From Chrysogorgia sp. JL179-B06 (taxonomy: Eukaryota > Cnidaria > Anthozoa > Scleralcyonacea > Chrysogorgiidae): DNA of 64,000 nt. Position numbers and translations under genes: made by a program. This document shows positions 22,729 through 34,914 of this stretch, piece after piece. Numbering within the stretch: position 1 is the stretch's first letter; every line of letters starts with the position of its first letter. The notes below the pieces were generated by a model that had not been told where the DNA came from, searched no databases, and worked only from the letters and a program-made list of their open reading frames with translations. The stretch is from positions 1,246,501-1,310,500 of the forward strand of contig JAYKKM010000159.1 of the NCBI GenBank assembly GCA_035772405.1. Direction: 5' to 3'.

Positions 22729-23700
22729 TAAATACAATACAATACAACACAACACAACAACACTTAACACAATACAATACATAATAACACCAATAGTTTG
22801 GTTTCTTCTGCTGTCAGAAGGTGAGAAGGTCAAGTGTTGCCTCGTCGATTTCCTCTTCTAAGATAGTGGTATTATCGACATAGTTACTTTTTCTTTCTTC
22901 CAAAATGAATTTGAAACAATGAATATATTGCCAAATATAATTTTTAACTACCTATATAAGCATACAGTGCTAAAAGCCTTCATTTTACGTTTTACTTTTT
23001 TAACAAGTGCACTCAATTAAAAACAGATTAACAAAAAATAAACACAACAAATATCAACAACAAAACATATAAAATACAAAACCTGTGCCACCTGAAAATC
23101 GAAAAAAGAAACAGAATAACATAGCTTAATATTTGCCCAAGCCTTGCTGTCAATTCACATGAATTTTTCGAGGCAAAATCGCAAACTTAGAAGTTTAAGC
23201 ATTCAAATGACTGTTCACGTTTGTGCGGTAAATGGAAAACAAACAATTACTCATTAAAGTATTAGTATATTATACTATTAATATTACTATTAGCAGAAAT
23301 GCTTCTTAGTATATCCTCACAATTGACAGAAAGAATTTTAACAAAAAATATATTGCCGTCACAAAAATACACTATAATAACTGACCTTCTTGCTCATTTG
23401 CAACTTCCTCCAAACCTTCTGCCGTTAACATTTTGATGAGTTCACTAAAATTCGGCATTTCGCTTTGACGTTGTGGACGATTTTCGAAAGGTACTTCTTC
23501 ATGGTCTCGGTGTTTTCTGGGACATACAGTATAGAATAGCATTCACCTGTACCTCATCTTAAAAACATTGTTTAAAAATCAGGTTTTATTGTAGAAGTAT
23601 ACAATAGTCTAAGTCTTAATTCGGATATATCCAGTTAAGCTGTAACATTTTTGAAGTCTTTAATATAAAAACTAAAAACTGATTTATGGTCTTGGTACAT
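22729..23700. other. no supported gene
   Basis: Starts with a short AACACAACAC-rich tract. A minus-strand reading around 23390-23520 looks exon-like in composition, but I could not tie it to any family. Confidence 0.35.
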
Positions 23701-25002
23701 GTTTTATACACTGATCTCAAAATAAGGACTGGATAGAGCATCTAGTGTTAATGATTTGAAGCCGGAAATAGCTAGCGGCGGCCATCTTGGAGTGACCACT
23801 TTCTGTGACTACGCTATATAGTTTTACTTAGGCGAAGCCGAGTTTTCGCGTATTTAAGCAATTATCTGTTCACAAATCGAACTCATCCTAAATATCCTAA
23901 GAAGTAGAAAGTATTCAAAGGTATTTGGACTCAAAATATTGTAAGTTTAGGCGGAAAATGTCTGGAAAATGATTCCCACAGCTCCAAGTTTTGAAGTCCT
24001 GCAAGGTGCAAACCGCCAAGTATTAGAAGCTTGGTCGTTGAATTGTCAGTGGTTTGGATGACTAAGGATTTATTTACTGTATCTGGACAAAGGTTTTAAG
24101 GACTCACTGTGGTAAGCACTTTCGTTGTTTCTCTTAATTTTTGTGGTTACTCAACTTATTTATCCAAATATACTATTAATATATTTAGTGCACAGGTTGT
24201 CGAATGGTACTGTATATAATTATCTAAATACTAAATAAGGTTCGGTCTGGTTGTACATTATTGTTTAATGAATTATTGTTGCCTTTGATTGCTTAGCTTC
24301 CAGTAAGAGGTACATTAATTAATGTTGTTTTCACTTATTTATTTAAAGTCAAAATTTATGTCACTAATTTTATTCATCTTTTTGTTATCAACAATAATTA
24401 AGGCCATTTGCCATAAAATATTAAATAAATTTAATTTGGAGGTTTACCACCTTTTTGTGAAACAAGTGTGCTCTCCTAGTTAATTTAGAACATTCTTTTC
24501 TTCAAAATTTTCCTCAAAAATACAGTTAATTATACTGTACTGTCTGTACAGTATAATTGAGAACATGTCAAGCTTCTATTCATATAGTGGATTTGGAAAA
24601 TCTTTACCCCAGGTTGATAATAGTTTCCTTCATACTAATGTTGCTAGAAAAGTACTGGTTGAGATAAACCAGCCATTTCTCCCAAGCTAAATGCTGCTGT
24701 TTTTATTAAATTTCTAGACCTAAACATAATGGGTACCTGAGAAAAACAAGACAAGACCAATACTAGCTTAAATCAGATAAAGTTTATGTGAACTCATGCA
24801 CATAAATGTTAATGACTTGTGTATAATAAAGTTCTTAGTGTCACTATCAATACATTGTCACAAGGGATTGGGACACCATGAACTTGTTGGCCAAGTCTAT
24901 TTGTAGCTGTATGGTCTATAAATTCACCACCATTTACAAACTAGAAATGGTGCCATTTTTAATATTACCAATAAACCTGTTTGATAAAACATGTGTTAGG
25001 TA

Positions 25003-25142
25003 ATGAACACCAAAGTGACAGAATTATCCCCTGGGTTTAGACAAGCACAAATGGGAACCATAAAAGGAACACAAATGCAGCATGTCATCACATTGAATCC
25101 TAATAAAATTAGTCCTGGTGAGGAACTGTACATTGACGTACT
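25003..25142 (+). pseudogene. start of an uncharacterised mobile-element ORF, interrupted
   Basis: From the ATG at 25003 the frame reads PGFRQAQMGTIKGTQ and NPNKISPGEELYID, then is cut by the transposon at 25143. The reading continues in register after the insertion at 27375 with a stretch containing CLVPGSL. I recognise this only as an ORF type recurrent in cnidarian genomes within large mobile or virus-like elements; its function is unknown to me. Downstream of 27420 the similarity fades, so it is a relic trapped inside the foldback element. Confidence 0.5.
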
Positions 25143-27374
25143 GGGGTCGGTTGTTCAAAGCCTGGATAAGTTATCCGGTGGATAAGTCCTATCCAGCGGA
25201 TAACTCTTCTATCCAGTGGATAGTTATCCAGCGGATAAAAAGTGGTTGTTCAAAGCGTGGATAGCAGGTGGATAATAGCCTGCGTACAGACGCTCGCGGG
25301 CGCAAAAAGGCGGCGCTAAGTAGCGTCTGTGCATCAGAGCCAAATTGTGTGTTCTGTAATTTATGCCGATTATTCGCAATAGATTGTGTTTATGCCTTAT
25401 AGTATAGACTTGCTCCAAGTCTGCCTCTTGATTGTTTCGGGTTTATTTAAAGACGGGTTTGTTTCGAGAAGACGGGTTTATTTCGAGAGTGGTTTGGTTT
25501 CAAAGACGGGTTTGTTTCAAGGTTTTGAAAAGAACCTGTCTCGAAACAAACCCGTATTCTCGAAGCAAACCCGTCTTTAAACAAAGCCGAAACAATCAAG
25601 AGGCAGACTTGGAGCAAGTCTATGCTTATAGCAACTAATGAGTATTCAGTAAAAGTTTAAGAAATCATATGAAGAGCAAACTTAGTTCTAATAGACAAAT
25701 AGGACAAGCTGAAAAGCTAAAACGAAACAGCAATTAAACGAGAATCGGCACTCGACGGCTACCTGGAAATATCGTATGATTAACAATTCGATTCCCGCAT
25801 CTCTTCGACTGTTTGATCATCCTTGAACCAAAATTATGCCGACTATAAACAGTCATCCTTTCAAAGTATTAGCAAACTCTTTAATAGTCTCGTTTACAAG
25901 GAAACGTTGAGGCGGCTGAGAAACTGTCTTCGTGGTAAACAACATGCATGACGAACATTGAAAACGGAAGTAGTTCTTAACCAATTGAATATCGCGTATT
26001 AACTAAATTTTCTAAGTGACCAATCATGGTCTACTATTTAAATTCCTTATAGTAGCTACGTCACAGAACACGATTAACGGCGCTGGTTCATAGTCTGTGG
26101 TTTTCAAAATTTCACAGACTATGACGTAGGCTAGGTGGATAACTATCCGACGGATAACAGATTTATCCACTGGATAACTGCTCGTTGCTATGTAAATTTA
26201 TACATTTCCCCATTATACCAACCGCCAAAACTAAAAAAGCAAGAGAATATTAAGTTGCTTCTTTCTTTTTGATCAAACATAATATTCTCCATAACAAGAC
26301 TTCATTTATTTCCGGTTTTTTTGCGTTTGTGATTGGTTGTCAAAGCATCGGGTGACGCAATCTTATTTCTGACTCTAGCTGAGTTTGCATGCACACAGAG
26401 AAAAAACAAATTTCTATTTGAGATGAAAACTGCATAAACGTTCACTCTGCTAAATGATTTTACTTGGGAAAGTGCTTCCAATGAAGGACAAGTTTCGTTT
26501 TTCAAGTTAGTATATTAATCTTGTCGATGCCTCTTAGTGATTTTGTGCACATTGTATTTCCAATTTTTTGAAATAAACATGTTAATCAATTTGGAGTTAT
26601 CCAGTTTATCCTGTGTTTTTTTATGAATGATTTTCGATTTGAATACAAACGAAATAGTTTCTAGCTCGGCTAGTAATTTCATAGCTATTTTGTGATGATG
26701 CTGCAACAATTTTATCCTTTTTCTTCACGGATACAGTATACAGAAAGTTTAACTTGTTTGAAAATGAAATAATATAAAGCTATTTTTGGTGTTGTGCTGT
26801 GAATTTCAAAATGTTTTGTCGGTACAAAACCTGCCGAGAACCTCAAACATTTCCTATTCGCTTATATTTACTTGTTAACGCTTTCGGTTCAGTCAATCTT
26901 ACTGCATGCATGGACACTTCAAAACAGCTGCAGAAAACGTTACCAAAATATTCAAACGAGATTCAAAAGATGGAAGCTAATACTTATATTACTAATTCCT
27001 TGGTCTGACATTATTACTACTTGAATTGTGGCTGATAAAGCGAGGATTTTTCTCTTTGCCAAAGTGATATCTTGCTGTTAACTCGTTTTTGTTCTTCGGT
27101 GATCAAATTCAAGGTTTTCTCAGGTCGATTTAACACAATTATTATCCACAAGATGAAATTGACGGGCATTTCTGTTTGTTTTTCTACGTTTTTATCCAGT
27201 GGATAAAAAGTTATACGACCTATCCAGCATGGATAACTTTATCCACCGGATAGCGAGTGGATAACGTTATCCAAGCTTTGAACAACCGGATTTATCCAGT
27301 GGATAAAATTTATCCACTGGATAGCGAGTTATCCAGCGGATAGCGAGTTATACAGGCTTTGAACAACCGACCCC
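25143..27374. mobile_element. 2.2-kb transposon with GGATAA/TTATCC subterminal repeats
   Basis: The inverted termini are GGGGTCGGTTGTTCAAAGCC at 25143 and the exact complement ending 27374. Inside each end are clusters of TTATCCAGYGGATA-type palindromic words (25170-25265, 26130-26180 and 27190-27355). A further internal palindrome lies at 25400-25625. No transposase frame is present. The insertion point is fixed by the interrupted ORF; the target duplication is at most one or two bases. Confidence 0.75.
25400..25627. repeat. palindrome of GACGGGTTTGTTTCGAGA words
   Basis: AGACTTGCTCCAAGTCTGCC pairs with GGCAGACTTGGAGCAAGTCT. Repeated GACGGGTTT/AAACCCGTC words pair inside. It lies within the 25143-27374 element. 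Confidence 0.8.
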
Positions 27375-27946
27375 TGAAACTTAAAAGTAGTAGCTGTTTG
27401 GTGCCTGGTTCATTGGGTTTGTTTTCCTCCTTTTTCTTGAGGTTGCCTTTTTCATAACATAATTGTCAGTATATTGCCAAAATAAATTTACCTGGCAATT
27501 GCAAATATATGTATGATCATGACATGCTATCTGTGATAAATCCACAGCCATCATTGCACTGGTAAATTCTCTGAAAAATATGCTGCTTAAAGTATTAAGG
27601 ATTAAGCCAGGGCCACTTCAGGAACCATTAATGACAATGTTTGACCATAAAACACATACTGTAAACTTCCAATAATAAGACCTCCCAAAGGTAAGTCCTC
27701 TGCATTCTATACAAAAATCCTTCTCAAAATAAGCTCCCCCAAACATAAGCCACAGAATTATGTATCATATAAGGGTCTTACAGTGATATAAATTTTGACT
27801 CAATAAATAAGTGAAAACAACAATAATGTACCTCTTGCTGAAAGCTAAGCAATCAAAGGCAACAATATTAATTAATAAAGCAATAATGTACAACCACACA
27901 GAAACTTATTTAGTATTTAGATAATTACAGTACCATTCGAAAACCT

Positions 27947-27950
<4 letters not shown>

Positions 27951-28025
<75 letters not shown>
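27951..28025. repeat. (TA)n microsatellite
   Basis: A pure TA array forming the left border of the 237-bp satellite. Confidence 0.95.
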
Positions 28026-28028
<3 letters not shown>

Positions 28029-29124
28029 TTGCTCACTGCTCGCAGTTTGAGCACTCTGGTGACTCCACAATGCAATCCAACAATGTGTAGCCGTACATAG
28101 TGGGTCCCAAGTCCACAGTTACCATAAAGCCATATGGTGATAGCCGGTAGGGCACATTGTATACTTTCATGTATATATTACGCTCACCGCTCATGTGGTT
28201 TGAGCACTCTCATGGATTGGGCGGAGAGTCTCTCTCAATGAGACGTTTACTGTTTGCGTTATGCATTGCTCACTGCTCGCAGTTTGAGCACTCTGGTGAC
28301 TCCACAATGCAATCCAACAATGTGTAGCCGTACATAGTGGGTCCCAAGTCCACAGTTACCATAAAGCCATATGGTGATAGCCGGTAGGGCACATTGTATA
28401 CTTTCATGTATATATTACGCTCACCGCTCATGTGGTTTGAGCACTCTCATGGATTGGGCGGAGAGTCTCTCTCAATGAGACGTTTACTGTTTGCGTTATG
28501 CATTGCTCACTGCTCGCAGTTTGAGCACTCTGGTGACTCCACAATGCAATCCAACAATGTGTAGCCGTACATAGTGGGTCCCAAGTCCACAGTTACCATA
28601 AAGCCATATGGTGATAGCCGGTAGGGCACATTGTATACTTTCATGTATATATTACGCTCACCGCTCATGTGGTTTGAGCACTCTCATGGATTGGGCGGAG
28701 AGTCTCTCTCAATGAGACGTTTACTGTTTGCGTTATGCATTGCTCACTGCTCGCAGTTTGAGCACTCTGGTGACTCCACAATGCAATCCAACAATGTGTA
28801 GCCGTACATAGTGGGTCCCAAGTCCACAGTTACCATAAAGCCATATGGTGATAGCCGGTAGGGCACATTGTATACTTTCATGTATATATTACGCTCACCG
28901 CTCATGTGGTTTGAGCACTCTCATGGATTGGGCGGAGAGTCTCTCTCAATGAGACGTTTACTGTTTGCGTTATGCATTGCTCACTGCTCGCAGTTTGAGC
29001 ACTCTGGTGACTCCACAATGCAATCCAACAATGTGTAGCCGTACATAGTGGGTCCCAAGTCCACAGTTACCATAAAGCCATATGGTGATAGCCGGTAGGG
29101 CACATTGTATACTTTCATGTATAT
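28026..29124. repeat. 237-bp satellite, 4.6 identical-looking copies
   Basis: Copies begin at 28026, 28263, 28500, 28737 and 28974 (spacing exactly 237), each with GCATTGCTCACTGCTCGCAG. I saw no differences among copies, so amplification is recent or homogenised. Each unit has two hairpins of the form GCTC...GAGC (28031-28052 and 28182-28205 in copy 1) carrying the complement of GAGTGCTCAAAC, as in the hammerhead modules. The array stops at TA repeats on both sides (29121-29150). No intact hammerhead core was found; TGGTGATAGCCGG (near 28135) might be a ruined one. Confidence 0.95.
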
Positions 29125-29814
29125 ATATATATATATATATAGATATATATAATAGTATATTTGGATAAATAAGTTGAGTAACCACAAAAATTAAGAGAAA
29201 GAACGAAAGCGTTACCACAGTGAGTCCTTAAAACCTTTGTCCAGATACAGTAAATAAATCTTGAGTGATCCAAACCACTGACAATTCAACGACGAAGCTT
29301 CTTACTTGGCGGGACTTCAAAACATGGAGCTGTGGGAATCATTTTCCAGACGTTTTCCGCCTAAACTTACAATATTTTGAGTCCAAATACCTTTGAATAC
29401 TTTCTACTTCTTAGGATATTTGGGATGAGTTCGATTTGTGAACAGATAATTGCTTAAATACGCGAAAACTCGGCTTCGCCTAAGTAAAACTATATAGCGT
29501 AGTCACAGAAAGTGGTCACTCCAAGATGGCCGCCGCTAGCTATTTCCGGCTTCAATTTTCGTGACTCCGAAACAATAGGTTGCTCGATCCAGTCCTTATT
29601 TTGAGATCAGTGGTTTTATAATTGTATTATTTCGTTTCCCGCCTTTTCAATAAAAGCGTTGTTTGCTTTTTACACTCTCACACTAACTGTAAAATGACAC
29701 GAATAGTGTTCCACAAGTCAATATGAAACTGAAAATGATTGGCAGGATTGCCAACACACGTTAAAATATCACAAGTAAGAGTCATACTAGAAATACGAAT
29801 TCGCAATAATCCCC

Positions 29815-30525
29815 TCGCCCGCCTTTTCTACCCCCCCCCCCCCCTACGGGAATTTCTCCATCCATGGTGCCCAGACCTCGCACGCCGTGGCCGTGTATTA
29901 TTTCTGTGTTGCAAAAATTCACAATTTCCAAAAGCCCGTTTCGTCGAAGAAATGTTTGAACGTTATCTCGGCCAATATTTAACCGATTTAAAATCTGAAA
30001 ACACATTTGGAATTAGCGAGTCAACATACATAACATACGCGTTTACTATATTACGAGAACGTGAGTACCCTTCGTAAAAACGGTTTATGTACTTAGAAAT
30101 TAGTCGATTATAAACTGGTCACTTCAGCGTATATTATTTTGAACGTTATCTCGATCAATATTTAACCATTTTCAATTCTGAAAACAGATTTGGAATTAGC
30201 GAGTCAAAATACATCACATATGTGTCTACTATATTACGAGAACGTGAATACCCTTCGTAAAAATGGGTTTATGTACTTAGAAATTAGTCCGAGCTTGGTC
30301 GGCTATGATAATCTCGATCAATATATAACCGTTTTCAATTCTGAAAACAGATTTGGAATTACTGAGTCAAAATACATACTCGGACTCGGATTTCTATTTC
30401 CTCAAAAACCTATGTCTCTTGTGACGGTTCAATTTAATCTGAGTATCTAGTTACCAGTGCCACATTTTCCGATGCCGCGCATGAGGACGGTTGATCATAT
30501 ATATATATATATATATATACCTATA
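29815..30525 (+). repeat. dispersed repeat family R, copy A
   Basis: It begins near a C homopolymer (29829-29842), then has GTCGAAGAAATGTTTGAACG, TTCAATTCTGAAAACAG and GGAATTAGCGAGTCAA. The last block is reiterated three times (near 29990, 30175 and 30335). It ends in TA repeats and GATCCGAGATCAGGATC. Other copies are at 35785-36022, 37435-37640 and, inverted, 55081-55485. Parts translate without stops, but stops elsewhere argue against an intact gene. Confidence 0.7.
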
Positions 30526-30761
30526 AAGCCGATCCGAGATCAGGATCCGCTTGTATCTCGCGTGATAAGGGACTAAACGCCGGTCGATATTAGCACCCTC
30601 GCCCTCAGGCCTTACTTGTTATTACTATTGTTCATATTCTTCCAACATCATTTCACTGTCGTCAAAAATCGAGCCGTCGCTCCTTATACATTCCGCCATT
30701 TTGCCATACTGTGCCCGCGCATAAACACTAATATTCAGCGGTCATTTTGTACATGTCTCCC

Positions 30762-31063
30762 TTTTTACACGCATAGTGTGTTACAAAATGTCTGACTTTT
30801 TACACGTCAGTGTGTTTTTAACTGATTTGCAACACGCTTTGTGTGTAGCAAGCCGTGTTGCATGCGTGTTGTAACGCATTTTATGTTATGACAACACGTT
30901 AGTGTGTTCTGGCTACGTGTTGTTACAACACGGCGCAACACGTCTAACATATCACAACACGTCAACAACACGCTCACGTGTGTTTAGAACACGCCTATGT
31001 GTATTAAGAACACGCCTACGTGTACTTAGAACACGCTTACAACACGCTAAGTTTTCTAGTGTA
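30762..31063. repeat. AACACGC/GCGTGTT palindromic word cluster, copy 2
   Basis: Dense alternating ACACG and CGTGT words end at GTTTTCTAGTGTA, the complement of the left edge of the 18574 cluster. Both are next to the word AGACGGTCATCA. Confidence 0.7.
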
Positions 31064-32030
31064 GGTCATGTAGACGGTCATCAAGGGATTGTATTACGAT
31101 CCCATATCAAGGATTATATATAGACCAGCACGTGTCCACGATAATCTGCTTAATCAAAGCTGGCCGCTTGACACGAGTAAATTATTCAGGAAATACCATG
31201 CATACAACTACATATCCGGTCTCACAGTATTGAAATATTCCCTTTTGTACTCCCTTTGTCTATGTTCTATCTTAGGAAACTCACATCTCTCGTTGGTGTT
31301 GTCGGGCTAACTCTTGGTTGTTATTAAATGGTTGTATGGTCGCTTGGTTTAATTCATTTCGTTCCAATTTAAGCATTGGCATTAACATTGTTATGGTAAG
31401 TGTATCACGGCTACATCAGACAAGAGCATCTTCAGGTTATGTATGATTGGATTACTTCGTTCTTTCGCCCACATTTGAAGACCAAATAAGTCAATAGGGA
31501 TACCCTAAATGTTCATTATTATAAAGTATGACTCTTTTGATAACTGTGACTATAAAAGAGTGTTCGTACAGTGTAGATCACTTCAACGCCGTCTAGAATA
31601 AATTTACGTCTACATTGTAGACTTAAGACTCTACAAGCTACTCAATCTAATTACAGCTACTGTAATATCATTTTACATATTTTCAGGTAATTGAAATAGT
31701 CAAAATAAATGTGTCTCTATATAATTCTTAAAGTGGAAATATAATGACGAAGGAAATAGAAATGATATAGTTTGTACGGCTCTCATCTCTATATGCATTG
31801 CTAGCTATATCAATATCTAACGCCGTGACACGTATTGAACAAACATAAGGTTAATGGCTGTAGTGTCTTTGTTATTACTGTGTCTATGTTAAAAGCCATA
31901 TATTGCTATAATTAAGGTGGCGAAATAGACAAGATAACATGAGACATGGTATCCCAGCTGAATTGTTTTGTTAAGATTATTTCGTGGCTTCAAATACCAG
32001 CCACAACAAAGATAATAAACGGAATTAGCT
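31064..32030. other. no gene seen
   Basis: Unassigned AT-rich sequence without recognisable coding or repeats. Confidence 0.4.
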
Positions 32031-32280
32031 TAGTGTCTTCTTATACTTCGTATACCGGACACAAAGTAAGAAGACACTATCATTAGCACTGTATAGAACT
32101 GCCTCGTTCTTTAAAAAATCCCGTTTATTTTTGTCCTGGAATTATACAATTAATGAATTAAACCTATTCTAAATAAAATAAACGGGATTTTTTAAAGAAC
32201 GAGGCCGTTCTATATAGTGTTAACTAACATTTTACTTATGCAAATTTCTGTGTCCGGTACACGAAGTAAGAGCCGTAGTT
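32031..32280. mobile_element. nested foldback element
   Basis: TAGAACTGCCTCGTTCTTTA and AAAAATCCCGTTTATTT (32095-32132) pair with their complements at 32176-32214. An outer pair (TACTTCGTATACCGGACAC and GTGTCCGGTACACGAAGTA) extends the symmetry to 32045-32270. Confidence 0.75.
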
Positions 32281-32928
32281 CGTAACTTCTCAGGTCTCCC
32301 GGCCTCAAGTAAATTTAAAAAGATATTCATGGCATTGGGAAGAATTCCACAAAAGGTCTCGGCTTGGCCGAGAATACAAATTTAATACATGTATTTACAG
32401 AAAGTTAAAAATTACCAAGACGAACGCAATCGATTCAAATACATTTTACAATTCATCAACGCAACAATCAAGACCAAAAGCTATTTCCATACGCCATTTA
32501 TTTGGGTGACATTTTTTTCGGTGACTTTTTTACCGGGCTAACGTACCAGCTTTATGCATTCCAGGAATTGATAATATTCGTTTTGCTTTTCATTTAAAAA
32601 CCACATAACCAACGCAGTGATTCAATCCAGGCACATTTACATGGATAATCCATTCTACTTGGCACCAGGCCGCCATATATTAATCATGTGGTGAATCATG
32701 CTACAGACGTGTTGACATGAAGTAGATGCAAAACTTTCAAGCCTATTCGACGCCGTGAATTGACTTTAGCTATCAGTTTTGATCGGATGGAAAACATTTA
32801 AGCAAAACAGATTTGACTTTGATTTGAACACTCAATCTGCTTCATTTGAACAGAGTCGACCATTCTCTATGCTTTTATCTCCGAGGTGAACAACATGACA
32901 TCTGATAAGTATTAGTATTAAAGAATAG

Positions 32929-33040
32929 ATGAAGGTTAGTATTAAGGAATATAATATGAAGGTTAGTATTAAGGAATAGATGAAGGTTAGTATGAAGGAA
33001 TAGATGAAGGTTAGTATTAAAATGAACGAAGGTTAGTTCT
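32929..33040. repeat. 24-base tandem repeat, about 4.5 copies
   Basis: The unit AAGGTTAGTATTAAGGAATA with variable GATG linker repeats imperfectly. Confidence 0.85.
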
Positions 33041-33084
33041 TTTCGGGCTAGTATTTTAGTTAACATTCGCATCAGTATAATAAT

Positions 33085-33447
33085 AATGTTTAATGTTTAC
33101 TATTTATATAGCGCAAATTAGCATATGTATATGATCAAATGCGCTTTACAACATCGATAATTTATTATATTATATTCAGTACCTAGTACCCAGTACCCCA
33201 ATCAATTAACCTTAACTATTTATTTTTACAGTTTTTATCATCATTAGTTTTCCTACTATTTATCTTAACCCGCCCTGTCAACTTTCCTGTGGGAGGAAAC
33301 CGGAGAACCCGGAGAAAACCCACGACTTTCGGCAGAGCGTTGACCAACACTTTCCACGTGCGATCAAATGTCCGAACACAGGATTCGAACTCTTGACCTC
33401 AGAGGTGGGAGGCAGTGGCACTGACCACTAGACCACCGAAGCCCCTA
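33085..33447 (-). mobile_element. tRNA-derived SINE, full-length in appearance
   Basis: Minus strand: an A box within GGTGGTCTAGTGGTCAG (about 33440-33424) and a B box GAGTTCGAATCC (about 33393-33382). The body contains CCGGGTTCTCCGGTTTCCTCC, and the 3' end has GTAAAGCGCATTTGATCATA and GCGCTATATAAATAG. This tail type is common in marine-animal SINEs. The anticodon arm is not tRNA-like, so it is not a functional tRNA gene. Confidence 0.8.
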
Positions 33448-33767
33448 TAATCACCTCTTGGCACTTTCCAAAAATTGAAATTTTCGAACAAATAAACGAA
33501 ACATAATAACTTCGGACACTGACGATATATGAAGTCGAAATCGATAAAATACGCGCTTGGGGAACATGTAATATTGATTCTCGGTATCCAATCGATCACA
33601 GTTTCCTGCCGCTCAAAAAATTACACTAAAACGCAGGAAAACGTGAATAGGTTTGATGCAAACCTGAGTCAGCCTTCAATTTACTGAAAAACGTGGACCA
33701 ACAGCGAAAAATCCGGACCCAATATAAACTAGAACTACCACACAAAAGGTAATATACTAGTAGGATA

Positions 33768-34215
33768 TAATATATTTGAAAATGCGCGCTTTTATGGTTT
33801 ACGTTAATAATTTTGGGTCATTAATTCCAAGGTTGCGCGGTTGAATAAAAAGAAGCCAAAACGTATTAGAAAGAGTGATGAAAAGTCTACTGAAAAATTA
33901 TGGTTTATTTCCCAACAGTCTACCAATGCTATATAAGAAAGAGCGCTATGGACTATTAATTATTAATCTAATTTCCGCGGCGCACATTTAGCCAACCTGG
34001 TACCCAGGTTTTTGCGCTCCTTCTTAATATAGCACTGACTGGTATAGACTACTGTGAAATAAACAATGATTCGCAGAATAATTTTCATCGCTCTTTCTAA
34101 TACTTTTTGTATGACCTGTCTTGTATGCTAGTGGCTTCCTCTTTCTGTTCACATTGCTGACCCAAAATTATTAAGTTAACCATAAAAACGTGTATTTTCA
34201 AATATATTATTATTA
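33768..34215. mobile_element. foldback element of about 450 bases
   Basis: The arms 33768-33960 and 34010-34215 are inverted copies (for example AATAATTTTGGGTCA with TGACCCAAAATTATT). The centre carries GGTACCCAGGTTT. Non-coding. Confidence 0.75.
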
Positions 34216-34595
34216 TATACAAGTAGTATCTTATCTTTTATGTATTTGGCTGTATCTGGTTTTGGGTTTGTATTTTTTGCCGTTGGACTAGTAAAGTAAA
34301 GGCTGTATATATAGTTGTCTTTTGTACAGTCAATCCCGTCACCAAGATTCCCTGCGTTTTCTGTTTATTGAGCGATGGAAAACTGGCTGTTGAATTTAAT
34401 AACACCGCTTTCCGTCTGATGATATTTAATCAACTATTTGGCAGGAAATTGTACGACGCGCTATACCAGACGACGAACGGATGAGTGTCCGACTTCCAGT
34501 TAAACAAGGTCTCACAAACATGCTATAATTAAATTACTGTTGCGAGAAAAAATATGAAAGAGCGGCTAAGACCTAAGTTCTATAAAATACTGAAG

Positions 34596-34806
34596 ATATA
34601 ATATGAAAAAGAGAAATAGGAGAACTTCAATGTGTTGAAAAATACTTAAGTAAGAGTACTTAGGTATATTAATGGACGATGTGTGATCTAACCTGAAGAA
34701 AGACACATCGTCCGAAACGTCGTCCATTAATATAAGTAAAAGTACTCTTTATACGTAGGTATTTTTCAACACATTGAAGTTCTCTTATTTCTCCTTTCCA
34801 TATTAT
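34596..34806. mobile_element. hairpin element with hammerhead-like core at apex
   Basis: The outer arms pair AATAGGAGAACTTCAATG with CATTGAAGTTCTCTTATT, and the inner arms pair ATATTAATGGACGA with TCGTCCATTAATAT. The apex holds CTGAAGA, ACATCGTCC and GAAAC (34694-34723). The core lacks a proper adjoining stem I, so ribozyme function is unlikely. Confidence 0.7.
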
Positions 34807-34914
34807 AACCATTAAATTACTGTTGACAGTTTCTCGCTTTTATCTTTTTTCTTATGATTATCGTTTTGTCATATGCAATCAAGAACGCCCTTTTGGATAT
34901 AAGAGGCGAATTTT

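Larger units (their letters stand above)
23709..29612. mobile_element. 5.9-kb foldback transposon with 8-bp target duplication
   Basis: The flanks carry the direct repeat GTTTTATA (23701-23708 and 29613-29620). The termini are perfect inverted repeats CACTGATCTCAAAATAAGG. The inverted arms run about 650 bases (23709-24365 and, interrupted, 27778-29612). The right arm is split by TA repeats and a 237-bp satellite (27951-29140), and the interior is split by a second transposon (25143-27374). The terminal sequence is shared with the 5863-6192 MITE. No transposase frame was found, so it is non-autonomous. Confidence 0.85.

Noticed and set aside
22499..22833. Overlapping ORFs in a palindromic region
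   Set aside because: They fall in the arms of the 21935-22728 palindrome and mirror each other.
28026..29124. CRISPR-like array
   Set aside because: The repeats are contiguous 237-bp units without spacers; it is a eukaryotic satellite.
30902..31123. Arg-rich ORF over the second AACACGC cluster
   Set aside because: It reflects repeated ACACG words, not a protein-coding signal.
34694..34723. Functional hammerhead at the apex of the 34.6 kb hairpin
   Set aside because: The core words are present but stem I bases next to the core do not pair, and one arm lacks the GAAAC block.
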